DNA of 64,000 nucleotides from Sphingorhabdus sp. EL138 (GCF_945890115.1 NZ_CAMDCK010000006.1:1-64000); one strand, 5' to 3'. Shown: positions 43,388-51,972, numbered from the stretch's first letter. Notes: generated by a model not told the origin, from the sequence alone. Made by a program: numbers and translations.

Positions 43388-44020
43388 TTAAGCCGGCGCA
43401 GCGAACTCGTAAGTTCCGCCACGTTCGATTGACCGGTGGAAAGCAGGGCGCGCATATAGACGTTTTTGCCATGCTGCGATCTTGGTGTGGCCTTTAAAAG
43501 CGCCGATTGCGTTCGCCAGTTCCGGAATGAAGCTCATCTGGATATCGGCTGCAGTGAACATATCTCCCATCAGCCACTCCCCATCGCCCAACATTTTTTC
43601 GATATATGATAACGCAGTTTCAAGCTCACCGGTTGCGGCGACATCCATCGGCGCGCCGGTCAAACCAAATGCACGGGCATATACCTTAATCATGATCGGG
43701 TTCATGCCAGCAGACACCGCGAAATACATGCATTCGACGAAACGCATATGATCCTGTCTTGTAGGATCAGGAGCTAGCCGGCCTCTGCCGTAGCGGGATA
43801 GAATATACTCGGTAATCGCACCCGATTCGCTTAGTAAATGGCCGTCTTCTTCAAGCACTGGCGATTTTCCCAGTGGGTGAAGCGCCTTAAGCGCGGGTGG
43901 TCCCATCAATGTTTGCGGGTCGCGCTCATAGTTGACGAGTTCATAAGAAAGTTTGAGTTCCTCGAGCAGCCAGAGGATTTTCTGCGAACGGGAATTGTTT
44001 AGATGGTGGAGCGTCAACAT
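43388..44020 (-). CDS. Glutathione S-transferase-family protein
   Basis: A 210-residue GST: thioredoxin-fold N-terminus (MLTLHHLNNSRSQKILWLLEE with a Ser near residue 10 as the likely thiol-activating residue, GKSPVLEEDGHLLSESGAI with the cis-Pro and Glu-Ser glutathione contacts) and a helical C-terminal domain. It may open an epoxide, isomerise or detoxify an intermediate. ATG 44020 is 2 bases after the preceding stop; the upstream part of the open frame belongs to that gene. It is the last gene of the leftward operon starting at 48622. Confidence 0.9.
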   Translation of the reverse strand: MLTLHHLNNSRSQKILWLLEELKLSYELVNYERDPQTLMGPPALKALHPLGKSPVLEEDGHLLSESGAITEYILSRYGRGRLAPDPTRQDHMRFVECMYFAVSAGMNPIMIKVYARAFGLTGAPMDVAATGELETALSYIEKMLGDGEWLMGDMFTAADIQMSFIPELANAIGAFKGHTKIAAWQKRLYARPAFHRSIERGGTYEFAAPA

Positions 44021-44022
44021 TG

Positions 44023-44448
44023 TTACATTGCCGCAGAAAGATCTTCGGCAGAGATGCCCATCTGCTGCATCACGTCGCCAGTGTCCCAATATTCGCGCCA
44101 TCCGGCAATCAGCCCGTCGTCGTTCATTTCAAACACCGCGCAGACCCGCGATCCGACTTTTCGGTCGCCTGCATGCAGCGTGACATGATCGGTCCGTTCG
44201 GTGAAAACAAACCGGCCAGTCGCTGCAGACGCATGAATTTCGCAACGGCATTCATGATAAGTCTGATATTGCTTTTCGAGCGCCGCAGAAATAGCCGCAC
44301 GGCCTGTCATGCGCGCGGTCGCGGGGACAAGCGGCTGATACCAACCGTCCTCAGCGAAATAGCTGGAAAGTTTTTGAAAATTGGGTGTGCCGCCAACGTG
44401 AAAGGCATCCAGAAATGCCATGACGTGGGCGTGATTACTGTTGCTCAC
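44023..44448 (-). CDS. Limonene-epoxide-hydrolase-like NTF2-fold protein
   Basis: A 141-residue protein. FVFTERTDHV and the later GWREYWDTG match the positions of the Arg-x-Asp and distal Asp that form the Asp-Arg-Asp triad of limonene-1,2-epoxide hydrolase, so epoxide hydration is a reasonable prediction. NTF2-fold relatives without this activity exist. It overlaps the SDR upstream by 4 bases and precedes the GST, an arrangement that fits handling of an epoxide. Confidence 0.72.
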   Translation of the reverse strand: MSNSNHAHVMAFLDAFHVGGTPNFQKLSSYFAEDGWYQPLVPATARMTGRAAISAALEKQYQTYHECRCEIHASAATGRFVFTERTDHVTLHAGDRKVGSRVCAVFEMNDDGLIAGWREYWDTGDVMQQMGISAEDLSAAM

Positions 44449-45197
44449 AGGCTGAATCCTCCATCAACAATCAATGTTTGTCCGGTTATGTAACTCGCGC
44501 GGTCCGATGCAAGAAAAGCAATCGCGTTGGCAATTTCATCGCCGCTGCCAAAGCGGCGCAAGGCGACGCACTTCTTCTGGTTTTCCCAGATTTCAGGCGA
44601 ATACAGCGTTTCAAGAAAATGGCTGCCGAGCCCTGCATCAATGATTCCAGGGGCGACCATGTTGGCGCGGATGCCGAACTTGCCTTCTTCCTTGGCAATT
44701 GCCCGACCCAACGCCTCCATTCCCGCTTTAGGGACAGAAGACAGCGCATCGCCGGGAGGAAAAGTATAATTGGCAACTGAAACAACAGTGACGAAATTGC
44801 CGAAGCCTTGCTCGCGGAACAATGGCAACGTGGCTGAAACCACGCGCATAAGGCCGATCAACTCGGTTTCGAGCACCTCGCGCCACTGGTCTTCGTTGAT
44901 TTTGCTGACAAAGGGCTGCTCGATAGCTACGCCCGATGCAAATACCATCGTTCCTATCGACCCGAAATGGTCGCGTGCTGTGACCAATGCCGACTGGATT
45001 GAGGATGCGTCGGTCAGGTCGCAGCGGACGGGCAGGCCAGTGCAATCAGCTGGGAGTTCGTTAGCTATGCTTTGGGCTTTTTCCGCACTCGAGCGATAGC
45101 CGATTGCCACCCCGTCCCAGTCACGGGCAAGCGCATGGCAGGCCGAGCGACCCAGCCCGCCAGTTGCACCGACGACGAATGCAGCGTTGTGGCTCAT
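44445..45197 (-). CDS. SDR-family protein lacking the catalytic Tyr
   Basis: A 250-residue short-chain dehydrogenase fold with cofactor motif VGATGGLGRS and C-terminal ITGQTLIVDGGFSL. The catalytic YxxxK is replaced: the segment ALSSVPKAGME keeps Lys157 but has Ser153 at the Tyr position, and the usual NNAG is FASG. It may bind NAD(P) without normal oxidoreductase activity, or use a different acid. ATG 45197 overlaps the stop of the upstream hydrolase (ATGA); the longer frame is not needed. Confidence 0.85.
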   Translation of the reverse strand: MSHNAAFVVGATGGLGRSACHALARDWDGVAIGYRSSAEKAQSIANELPADCTGLPVRCDLTDASSIQSALVTARDHFGSIGTMVFASGVAIEQPFVSKINEDQWREVLETELIGLMRVVSATLPLFREQGFGNFVTVVSVANYTFPPGDALSSVPKAGMEALGRAIAKEEGKFGIRANMVAPGIIDAGLGSHFLETLYSPEIWENQKKCVALRRFGSGDEIANAIAFLASDRASYITGQTLIVDGGFSL

Positions 45198-46042
45198 ATT
45201 GTCACCCGCGCAGGTATTCGCGCCAGACATTCGAGCAATTGCGCGGCAAAGGCGTCATTGCGGTCTGCGGTAAACATATGGCCAACCCCTTTTGCGGTAA
45301 TGACTTCGAGTTGCGGCGCAAGCTGCTGAAACCTCTCAACGCTTTCGTTGGTCAACAAATGAGAGAGCTCGGCCCTAACCAAAATTATAGGAGACTTGAC
45401 CCGCGCTGCCGCGGCGAGCAGAGCCTCACCTTCGCTTGGCGGATGTAGGAATTCGCGTTTGCCTGTCGCCGGGTCCCAGCGCCAATGCCAACGGCCCGCA
45501 TCATCCTTTCGCATGGCACGGCCAAGGCGGCTGGCATCATCCATTCTGAGCTGATTTAAATGGCGGGAAAGCGAATCCGCCGCTTCGTCGAGTGTAGCAA
45601 ATCCAGCCTCACCCTCAGCAAAGAAAGCTCTGATACCGTCAACGCCGTCGTCTCGCATCATCGGCGCTACATCGGCAAGCATGATCAGGCCAACGCGGTC
45701 CGGATGGCGTGACCCGCCGACCAACGCAGCTTGACCGCCGCGGGATGCACCAACTAGCGTCACTGGCTGATCGAAAGCTGAAATGAGGTTTTCGACATCA
45801 CGGCCAAAGGCATCCAGCAGATAGTCGCCGTCCGCCGCCCAATCGCTGTCGCCGTGGCCTCGTAAGTCAAAAGTGATGCCGTAATAGCCTGCCTCGGATA
45901 CCGTTCTGGCCGAACCCATCCAGGCATTGCGGCTCTGTCCGCCACCATGAAAAAAGAGGACGGGCGGAGCTGCCGGATCGCCATAAGCAGTTCCGGCAAG
46001 TTCCAGCCCATCCCCTTTAAAACGTATATTTTCCGGCGACAA
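45194..46042 (-). CDS. Alpha/beta hydrolase
   Basis: A 282-residue hydrolase with an intact triad region: oxyanion FFHGGGQSRNAW, nucleophile elbow VGASRGGQAALV and late KGVGHMFTADRNDAF. It is clearly related to the inactive hydrolase domain of the fusion at 19359, which makes it a useful reference for the losses there. Candidate roles are ester, lactone or C-C bond cleavage after ring fission. It is coupled to the SDR downstream and follows the VOC gene after one base. Confidence 0.9.
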   Translation of the reverse strand: MSPENIRFKGDGLELAGTAYGDPAAPPVLFFHGGGQSRNAWMGSARTVSEAGYYGITFDLRGHGDSDWAADGDYLLDAFGRDVENLISAFDQPVTLVGASRGGQAALVGGSRHPDRVGLIMLADVAPMMRDDGVDGIRAFFAEGEAGFATLDEAADSLSRHLNQLRMDDASRLGRAMRKDDAGRWHWRWDPATGKREFLHPPSEGEALLAAAARVKSPIILVRAELSHLLTNESVERFQQLAPQLEVITAKGVGHMFTADRNDAFAAQLLECLARIPARVTI

Positions 46043-46043
46043 A

Positions 46044-46595
46044 TTACGCTGCCAAGATGGGCGCTACTTCCGCATGGCTTGGATGCTCACCGGGGCCTTT
46101 ATAGGCAAACTTGCCGGGTGCGTGATGCCAATTGCCGTCGTTATGGCTCTCATAAGGCGAGGCGACTTCGATAAGACAGCCATGTGTGCTTTTGGCACCG
46201 ACCCAGCTCCATTTTTGCCATGTCATATCTGGGTCGTTGTAGGTCTCGCCATCGCCCGGCAGGTCAAGACCTTCGGCTTTCAGCTTGGCCATCGCGCCGG
46301 GTACATCATCGGTCGAAAAACACAGATGATGGACATGCTCACCAACCTTATCCAGTCGGCGACCCATCGGCGTTCCAGGGGCCGGTTGGATAAATTGGAT
46401 TTCGGTTGAGTATTCGTTGACGAATGTCGCCCATTTCATGCCGGCATCGGCTCCGCTGGAAAATTCGTCATATTTCACGATGCGTTTTTCAAGGCTTTGC
46501 GGATCAAGCACGCGCAGGATTTTGGTCCAATCCTCAATCGCTTTTTCCAAATCACTAACAACCATGCACACATGGGCAAAGGGACCACTTGGCAT
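46044..46595 (-). CDS. VOC-family protein (epimerase/glyoxalase type)
   Basis: A 183-residue vicinal-oxygen-chelate protein: FAHVCMVVSDLEKAIEDW, HVHHLCFSTDDVPGAMAKL and GCLIEVASPYE provide the His/His/Glu metal pattern of methylmalonyl-CoA epimerase-like enzymes. It may epimerise an alpha-substituted acyl-CoA or act on a diketone. Single-domain length argues against an extradiol dioxygenase. It lies within the leftward operon between MaoC and hydrolase genes. Confidence 0.82.
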   Translation of the reverse strand: MPSGPFAHVCMVVSDLEKAIEDWTKILRVLDPQSLEKRIVKYDEFSSGADAGMKWATFVNEYSTEIQFIQPAPGTPMGRRLDKVGEHVHHLCFSTDDVPGAMAKLKAEGLDLPGDGETYNDPDMTWQKWSWVGAKSTHGCLIEVASPYESHNDGNWHHAPGKFAYKGPGEHPSHAEVAPILAA

Positions 46596-46614
46596 TTTAC
46601 TTCTCCTTCAAAAC

Positions 46615-47004
46615 TTAGACTAATAATGTCGCTGTGCCGCTGTTGACGGCGCCGCGCCCAGCAACGTCCAGCGTAAATTCGCACGAAATGCGGTTGCCTT
46701 CAACGGCCGTAATTGCGCCCTGTGCTGTCACTTTATCGCCGCCGTAAACATTGTCCAGAAAGCGCGAATCCATCGCCTCGATGGTGGCACCCGGGAACGC
46801 GGCCATCAGCATGTTCATCATGAAGGCGACGTTCATTGGCCCCTGATTGATAACGCGATCACCTAACCCTTTTGCCTTTACCACTTCTACATCAAGGTGG
46901 ATCGGATTGGGATCGGCGAGAAACACCGCCCACGCCTTCATCGCTTCGGGACTTGCGCTTTCAACAACAAACGGGGGCAGGGCGTCACCTACAGCATAGC
47001 TCAT
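46615..47004 (-). CDS. MaoC-type dehydratase
   Basis: A 129-residue hot-dog-fold protein with the hydratase-2 motif FLADPNPIHLD (Asp and His catalytic) and GPMNVAFMMNMLM. It would hydrate a 2-enoyl-CoA or similar. The gene upstream encodes another MaoC-like half without the motif; together they resemble the two-subunit enoyl-CoA hydratases of steroid side-chain pathways. Its ATG at 47004 overlaps the upstream stop. Confidence 0.87.
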   Translation of the reverse strand: MSYAVGDALPPFVVESASPEAMKAWAVFLADPNPIHLDVEVVKAKGLGDRVINQGPMNVAFMMNMLMAAFPGATIEAMDSRFLDNVYGGDKVTAQGAITAVEGNRISCEFTLDVAGRGAVNSGTATLLV

Positions 47005-47459
47005 GCCGCCAACTCCTTGCGGGGTAGGACCCAGACATTGTCGGTTTCGAGAATGCAGGTTCCATCTGCCTGTCTATGCAGGCGCAGACGGTACGTCAGC
47101 ACATCCATCAGGCCCAGCTTGCGGCTTTGTTTGCGCACAAGGCTTAAAATTTCGCCGGTTACCTTATAGCTTTCACCGACCATCAGTTGCTCGGTAAATT
47201 TGACGCCCGACGATCCCATCATAGGGCCTTCTTCGACATCAAACTCGCAGGTCTCGCACACGCCCGCGACCGTTTTGCCCATCGCAACTTGCGTTGCGAT
47301 ATAATAATAGATCGGATGCGCGCTACCGTCGCTCGCAGGCTCTACTCCTGTCGAGCGACACAAAGCTGCGTTTTCTTCCAAGCTGATTGTAAAGATTTTC
47401 GTCCCGTCGAGCGATGTCCCCGCTACATTGGGGGCGGGAGGAAAGGCAAGTTCACTCAT
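47001..47459 (-). CDS. MaoC-like (FAS1-type dehydratase N-terminal) partner
   Basis: A 152-residue hot-dog protein: IFTISLEENAALCRSTGVE, PIYYYIATQVAMGKTVAG, GVKFTEQLMVGESYKVTGEI. The catalytic D-x-N-P-x-H is absent, as in the structural half of heterodimeric enoyl-CoA hydratases. It overlaps the active MaoC gene by 4 bases. ATG 47459 shares a base with the acyl-CoA dehydrogenase stop, so three enzymes of one beta-oxidation round are made together. Confidence 0.82.
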   Translation of the reverse strand: MSELAFPPAPNVAGTSLDGTKIFTISLEENAALCRSTGVEPASDGSAHPIYYYIATQVAMGKTVAGVCETCEFDVEEGPMMGSSGVKFTEQLMVGESYKVTGEILSLVRKQSRKLGLMDVLTYRLRLHRQADGTCILETDNVWVLPRKELAA

Positions 47460-48622
47460 CAGAATGACCGCGGCAGACCAAGATTTTCGGCAATCGAGTT
47501 GCGCACCATCTCGTTGGAAATGGGGGTCATCCGCAAGATGCGGTGGTCGCGCCAATACCGCTGCATATCAGTTTCCGCCGAATAGCCCATACCGCCCAAT
47601 ATCTGAATGCCAAGGTCAGCGGCCTTCACGGCTGCTTCGGTCGCGACCATTTTCAGCATGTTCGCCTCATTGCCGCACGGCATCCCCTGTGCCTGCATCC
47701 AAGCGACATTATAGAGCAGCAATTCGGTCAATTTTTGCGACGTCGCAATGTCCGCGACATAGTGTTGTAGGATCTGGAAACGGCCAATAATCCCACCAAA
47801 CGCCTTGCGCTGTTTCATATAATCCAGCGCATCTTCCAGCACGCCGTCGATTGCGCCCAGACATTGCGCACCGACCATGATCCGTTCATTGTTCAGCGTC
47901 GGCAGCATTGCATACCATGCCTTACCGGGCTCACCCAGCACATCGCAATCAGGTACGAACACATCGTCATAGGCTACCGAGCAGCTACCCATCGCGCGCA
48001 TGCCGAGCTTGGGTAAAAGGCTGGCGGTAATGCCGGGTGATTTGCCATCGACGAAGAACATCGTCAGACCGTGATGGTTCTTTTCGACATTCTTGTCCGT
48101 GCGCGCGAGAACGAGCAGCCGGTCGGCAACCTTGGCCCCGGTCGTCCACATTTTGGCACCGTTCAATTTCCAACCGCCATCGACCTTTTCGGCGAAAGTC
48201 TTCATCGCGCCCAAGACATCGGTGCCTCCGTCTGGTTCAGTCATTGAAAGCGAAACGCGCAAATCGCCTGCCGCCATTGGCCGCAACCAGCGTTCTTTTT
48301 GCTCGTCCGATCCCACCGCGCCAATCGTCTTTGCGCCGCCAAATGAAGTCAGGCCCCATACCCAAAGCAAGCCGCCAGCAGTGCGCGCCATTTCGCGCGC
48401 AAAAATCATCTGGGTGACAACATCGCCGCCAAGTCCGCCCCATTCTTCGGGGATGCCAACACCAAAAAAGCCCTGCGCCTTTAGCTTGTCCCAGATTTCA
48501 AACGGGTAGTTTTCCTCATCCGCCTCAAGCTTGCGCATCAGGTCTTTGGGGAGTTCCTCATTCACCCAGCGACGCACGACGTCGCGAAAGGCAATTTGTT
48601 CTTCAGATAGATTAAAGTCCAT
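47459..48622 (-). CDS. Acyl-CoA dehydrogenase (first)
   Basis: A 387-residue FAD enzyme: VGIPEEWGGLGGDVV, LSMTEPDGGTDV, KMWTTGAKVADRLLV and LGGMGYSAETDMQRYWRD. It introduces a C=C bond into an acyl-CoA; electrons go to ETF. At the usual MCAD-type Glu position near the C-terminus it has Pro (MTPISNEMV); a Glu in GVLEDALDYMKQRKAFG, as in long-chain-type enzymes, may be the base (inference). It heads a seven-gene leftward operon and is a close paralogue of the one at 56302. Confidence 0.92.
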   Translation of the reverse strand: MDFNLSEEQIAFRDVVRRWVNEELPKDLMRKLEADEENYPFEIWDKLKAQGFFGVGIPEEWGGLGGDVVTQMIFAREMARTAGGLLWVWGLTSFGGAKTIGAVGSDEQKERWLRPMAAGDLRVSLSMTEPDGGTDVLGAMKTFAEKVDGGWKLNGAKMWTTGAKVADRLLVLARTDKNVEKNHHGLTMFFVDGKSPGITASLLPKLGMRAMGSCSVAYDDVFVPDCDVLGEPGKAWYAMLPTLNNERIMVGAQCLGAIDGVLEDALDYMKQRKAFGGIIGRFQILQHYVADIATSQKLTELLLYNVAWMQAQGMPCGNEANMLKMVATEAAVKAADLGIQILGGMGYSAETDMQRYWRDHRILRMTPISNEMVRNSIAENLGLPRSF

Positions 48623-48656
48623 GGCACACCCATGCTATTTAAAAAGCAATTGGCAA

Positions 48657-48672
48657 CCTATCGAAGGTTAGG
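48657..48672 (-). promoter_or_regulatory. Island palindrome copy (acyl-CoA dehydrogenase operon leader)
   Basis: CCTATCGAAGGTTAGG, 34 bases before the start at 48622, placed in the short gap after the preceding SDR gene. Confidence 0.55.
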
Positions 48673-48675
48673 GAG

Positions 48676-49440
48676 CTAGATCGCCAAGCCGCCTTCAACC
48701 GGAATGACCGATCCGGTAACATAAGCTCCTGCGCGGCTGGCCAGATAAATTGCCGCTCCGGCCACATCTTCGGGCGCTCCGGTGCGTCCGCGCGGGACCA
48801 TCGATTCGACCATTTTCCGCATCGCGTCGTCGGTTATGACGGTCATGTCGCTTTCGAAGAAGCCCGGCGCTATGGCGTTCACGGTGATGTTATCGCTGCC
48901 GAGCTTCTTGGCGAGTGACTTGGTTAGCCAATGGATCGCGCCTTTTGATGCTTGATAGCTATACACTTCACGCGGCCCGATTTTGAGAGCGCCGACCGAA
49001 CCGATGTTGATCACATTGGAGGGGCGTTCTGCCGTTGCGCCAGCGCGCAGCAGCGGGAGCAGTTTTTGCATCAGGAAAAAGGGTGTTTTGAGGTTGAGAC
49101 CGATGACATCATCCCATTGGTCTTCGCTAAATGTATCGATGGGCGCGTCAGTCAAAGTCCCGGCATTGTTGATCAGGATATGCAGTGCGCCTTCGCGTCC
49201 GCTGATTTCGGCGACAAGTGCTGCGATGCCATCAAGTGTCGATACGTCCGCTGATAAGCCGATCACGTCACCGTCCATTTCAGACGCTGCCTTAGCGACT
49301 TTATCTGCCCCGCGTGCGCAAATATAAACGCGCGCACCTGCTGCCGCCAATCCGGTTGCAATCATTCGGCCAATGCCAGCGCTGCCGCCGGTCACAAGCG
49401 CAACGCGGCCTTTCACCGAAAAAAGGTTGGGGATGTCCAT
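48676..49440 (-). CDS. SDR-family oxidoreductase (RhlG-like)
   Basis: A 254-residue short-chain dehydrogenase with TGGSAGIGRMIATGLAAAG, INNAGTL, INIGSVGALK and YQASK. It is a close paralogue of the SDR at 54502 (shared LASRAGAYVTG/LSSRAGAYITG ends). Predicted NAD(P)-dependent hydroxyacyl or alcohol dehydrogenase. It ends the operon that starts at 54427 and abuts the hydrolase gene (1-base overlap). Confidence 0.92.
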   Translation of the reverse strand: MDIPNLFSVKGRVALVTGGSAGIGRMIATGLAAAGARVYICARGADKVAKAASEMDGDVIGLSADVSTLDGIAALVAEISGREGALHILINNAGTLTDAPIDTFSEDQWDDVIGLNLKTPFFLMQKLLPLLRAGATAERPSNVINIGSVGALKIGPREVYSYQASKGAIHWLTKSLAKKLGSDNITVNAIAPGFFESDMTVITDDAMRKMVESMVPRGRTGAPEDVAGAAIYLASRAGAYVTGSVIPVEGGLAI

Positions 49441-50165
49441 TAGCTCACGATGCCTAAGATCATGTCGGCTACGCCCTCCGGATCGCCAACATTAAACGCA
49501 TGATCGCCGGGATGGTCGTGAACCGGCCAGCCAAGCGAGCGCGCCCGGTCGTGCATCGCGTTCATGATCGTGTGCTTGGCAGCGATATAATCGACGGGCA
49601 ACGTGATGCTCTCCGCACCCACCGCAATCGCGCAACAAGTCGCGCGCATGGGTTGGTCGGAAAGATGATCGAGCAGCCAGTCCTGCCGCTCAGCGCTCAT
49701 CATGTGCGGATGCTCTTTGGCCATCGCGCGCTGTTGTTCGTGCACGCCCGATCCGATTGGACCTTCGCCCGCGTCGAGCATCGCGTCGAGCCCGATCATG
49801 TCGTCTTCGGACGCAAAGCCTAACAATGACCCGATCCGTTCGCCTTTGTACGGGATGATGGCATCGAGATAAATAACGCGCTTTATCCGATCGCCTGCCT
49901 GCGCAACCACGCCCGGGGCGACTGTTCCTGCGTAGCTATGCGCAACGAGGATAACGTCGCTTAAATCCTCATAATGCAACACGTTGACGATGTCCGTCAC
50001 ATGCGTCTCAATGCCGACATCACGACCAATCAAATGGCTACGCTCACCAAAGCCGGTAAAAGTCGGCGTAAAGACCTTATGCCCTTTGGCTTCGAGGATT
50101 TCGCGGACAAATTTCCACGTCCAGCCGCCCATGCCGCCGCCGTGCATCAATAGGAAAGTGGCCAT
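49440..50165 (-). CDS. Alpha/beta hydrolase (EstC/salicylate-esterase type)
   Basis: A 241-residue hydrolase with LLMHGGGMGGWTW (oxyanion), VAHSYAGTVAPGV (Ser nucleophile) and HDHPGDHAFNVGDPEGVAD (His). This group contains plant methyl-ester esterases and bacterial EstC-like enzymes. In an operon with an extradiol dioxygenase and an FAH-family hydrolase it may cleave a ring-fission product or an ester. Single-base overlaps join it to both neighbours. Confidence 0.88.
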   Translation of the reverse strand: MATFLLMHGGGMGGWTWKFVREILEAKGHKVFTPTFTGFGERSHLIGRDVGIETHVTDIVNVLHYEDLSDVILVAHSYAGTVAPGVVAQAGDRIKRVIYLDAIIPYKGERIGSLLGFASEDDMIGLDAMLDAGEGPIGSGVHEQQRAMAKEHPHMMSAERQDWLLDHLSDQPMRATCCAIAVGAESITLPVDYIAAKHTIMNAMHDRARSLGWPVHDHPGDHAFNVGDPEGVADMILGIVS

Positions 50166-51094
50166 TATACCGGTGTTCCAGGCTCAAGGTTTGCAACAAG
50201 TTCAGGCGGCACATCTGGCCCCCAAAGGTAAAAGCTGTCTTCGGGCGCGTGCTGTGCCGAGGGCCATTCGCAATCCGCCGGAATATAGTCGATGTCAGCC
50301 GAAAACTCGGCATAGCTGCCCCAGGGATCGCGGGCATAATAGAAATAATTGCCGCCCAGAACATGGCGGCCAACACCCCAGCCTTCTTTATATCCGGCCC
50401 GGAACATCTGTGCTGAACCGAGGCCTACGTCCTGAAACGAGCCGACGTCCCAACTGCTATGGTGCATCCCGCGATGGGTGGAGCCGACTAGCGCCAATAA
50501 ATGATGGTCGCTGCCATGCGGCCCGTGCAAAAACGCAACGACCGGGCCGCTGCCATCCGAAAGCCGCAAGCCGAGATTCGCTTCATACCATGCGGTGGCT
50601 GCAAGCACATCGGTTGTATAGATCGCAAAGTGCGACAAGGCGCGGGGATGGACCTTTGGCGCAGCGGAATTGAATATCGCACCCGATTGCCCCGCCGCTG
50701 TCGAAACAGTCGCAAACCGGGTCTTTCCATCTGGCGAGCATTTGTCGGCAATGCGGATGTTGATCGGAAGGCCGTCGAAACCCTCAATCCACAACCCGTC
50801 GCCAGCACCATCCATCCGCTTTATGCCGTTGCTATCGAGGTGGGCGGTAAGCGCAGCCAAGTCCTCGGCATACACGCCGAAACACAGACAGCTTAGTTGC
50901 TTGACCGGACCTTGCGTAAAGCGCGCCCATTGATGCGCATTGCCACGCGCATAGAGCGCCAGGCCACCATCTTCCTCCTTCACGTCAAGCCCGAAGGCTT
51001 CGTAAAAGGCGCGCGCGACCGCAAGGTCTGGCACTTGCACAGTGAAATGATCAATCGAATGGACGCCAAGGGCGCCCGCGCGTTTTAGCGGCAT
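50165..51094 (-). CDS. Extradiol ring-cleavage dioxygenase (two-domain VOC)
   Basis: A 309-residue type I extradiol dioxygenase-like protein. The first VOC module starts SIDHFTVQVPDLAVARAFY. The second provides the Fe(II) ligands: His in ALSHFAIYTTD, His in GMHHSSWDVGS and Glu in GSYAEFSAD. Such enzymes cleave catechols beside the hydroxyls using O2. Length matches BphC/HsaC (about 300). ATG 51094 was preferred over 51106. Neighbouring FAH and hydrolase genes fit a meta-cleavage pathway. Confidence 0.9.
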   Translation of the reverse strand: MPLKRAGALGVHSIDHFTVQVPDLAVARAFYEAFGLDVKEEDGGLALYARGNAHQWARFTQGPVKQLSCLCFGVYAEDLAALTAHLDSNGIKRMDGAGDGLWIEGFDGLPINIRIADKCSPDGKTRFATVSTAAGQSGAIFNSAAPKVHPRALSHFAIYTTDVLAATAWYEANLGLRLSDGSGPVVAFLHGPHGSDHHLLALVGSTHRGMHHSSWDVGSFQDVGLGSAQMFRAGYKEGWGVGRHVLGGNYFYYARDPWGSYAEFSADIDYIPADCEWPSAQHAPEDSFYLWGPDVPPELVANLEPGTPV

Positions 51095-51109
51095 CTCTCT
51101 CTCCAAAGA

Positions 51110-51949
51110 TTATTCTGCGACGATCGGGTTTACGAGCAACCCAACGCCCTCGATTTCAACTTCGCATATTTGTCCGGCCTTCATCCACACTTGTGGATTG
51201 CGGGCAATGCCAACGCCGCCGGGGGTTCCCATCACCAGCAAGTCGCCTGCCTCAAGCGTCATGAAAGTGGAAAGCAAGTGGATAGTTGTTGCCACGTCAA
51301 AAATCAGGTTCGACGTATTCGAGCTCTGCATCACGACACCGTCCAAGCGGCATTCGATTTTCAGCCCGGCGGCCCCTGCTGGAAGTTCATCTGGTGTCAC
51401 CAGCCACGGACCGATCGCGCCAGTATCATCGAAATTCTTGCCCGCCGTCCATTGCGGCGTTTTCATCTGATAGTCGCGGATTGAGGCATCGTTGAATACC
51501 GAATAGCCCGCCACGTGGTTCAGGGCATCGGCCTCGGCAATGTTTTTACCGCCTTTGCTTAATACGACCACCAGCTCTGCTTCCCAATCAAGCTGTTCGG
51601 AAACCTTTGGCAATATGATCGGCGCATTGTGGCCAATAAGGCTGGACGGGAAACGTGCAAAAAGCACTGGAAACTCGGGGATGCCAAGGCCTGCTTCTTC
51701 CGCATGGTCGCGGTAGTTGAGGCCGAGGCAAATTATTTTTGAAGGGCGCGTGGCAAGCGGGAAAAAGGTAAGATCTGTTTCAGCAACGGCTTCCCCTGCC
51801 AGCGCCTTCGCCCCTGCTGCAGCCAGCGTTCCCGCAGCAATATGGGCATCAAGGTCGGCAACTTCTGTGCCGTAAGCAATCGTGACGGCATCACCGTTTT
51901 TGGCGGCAAGGCCGATTTTTCCGTCTTTTGTTACTCGTGCGATACGCAT
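51110..51949 (-). CDS. Fumarylacetoacetate-hydrolase-family enzyme
   Basis: A 279-residue FAH-fold enzyme: ICLGLNYRDHAEEAGLGIP, DWEAELVVVLSKGG (acidic Mg2+ ligands), VFNDASIRDYQMKTPQWTAGKN and GDLLVMGTPGGVG. The family includes oxaloenediol hydratases, decarboxylases and acylpyruvate hydrolases acting after meta-cleavage. It immediately follows the SDR at 51973 and precedes the extradiol dioxygenase in one leftward operon. Confidence 0.93.
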   Translation of the reverse strand: MRIARVTKDGKIGLAAKNGDAVTIAYGTEVADLDAHIAAGTLAAAGAKALAGEAVAETDLTFFPLATRPSKIICLGLNYRDHAEEAGLGIPEFPVLFARFPSSLIGHNAPIILPKVSEQLDWEAELVVVLSKGGKNIAEADALNHVAGYSVFNDASIRDYQMKTPQWTAGKNFDDTGAIGPWLVTPDELPAGAAGLKIECRLDGVVMQSSNTSNLIFDVATTIHLLSTFMTLEAGDLLVMGTPGGVGIARNPQVWMKAGQICEVEIEGVGLLVNPIVAE

Positions 51950-51972
51950 GATAATCTCCGTATGATATGGTT

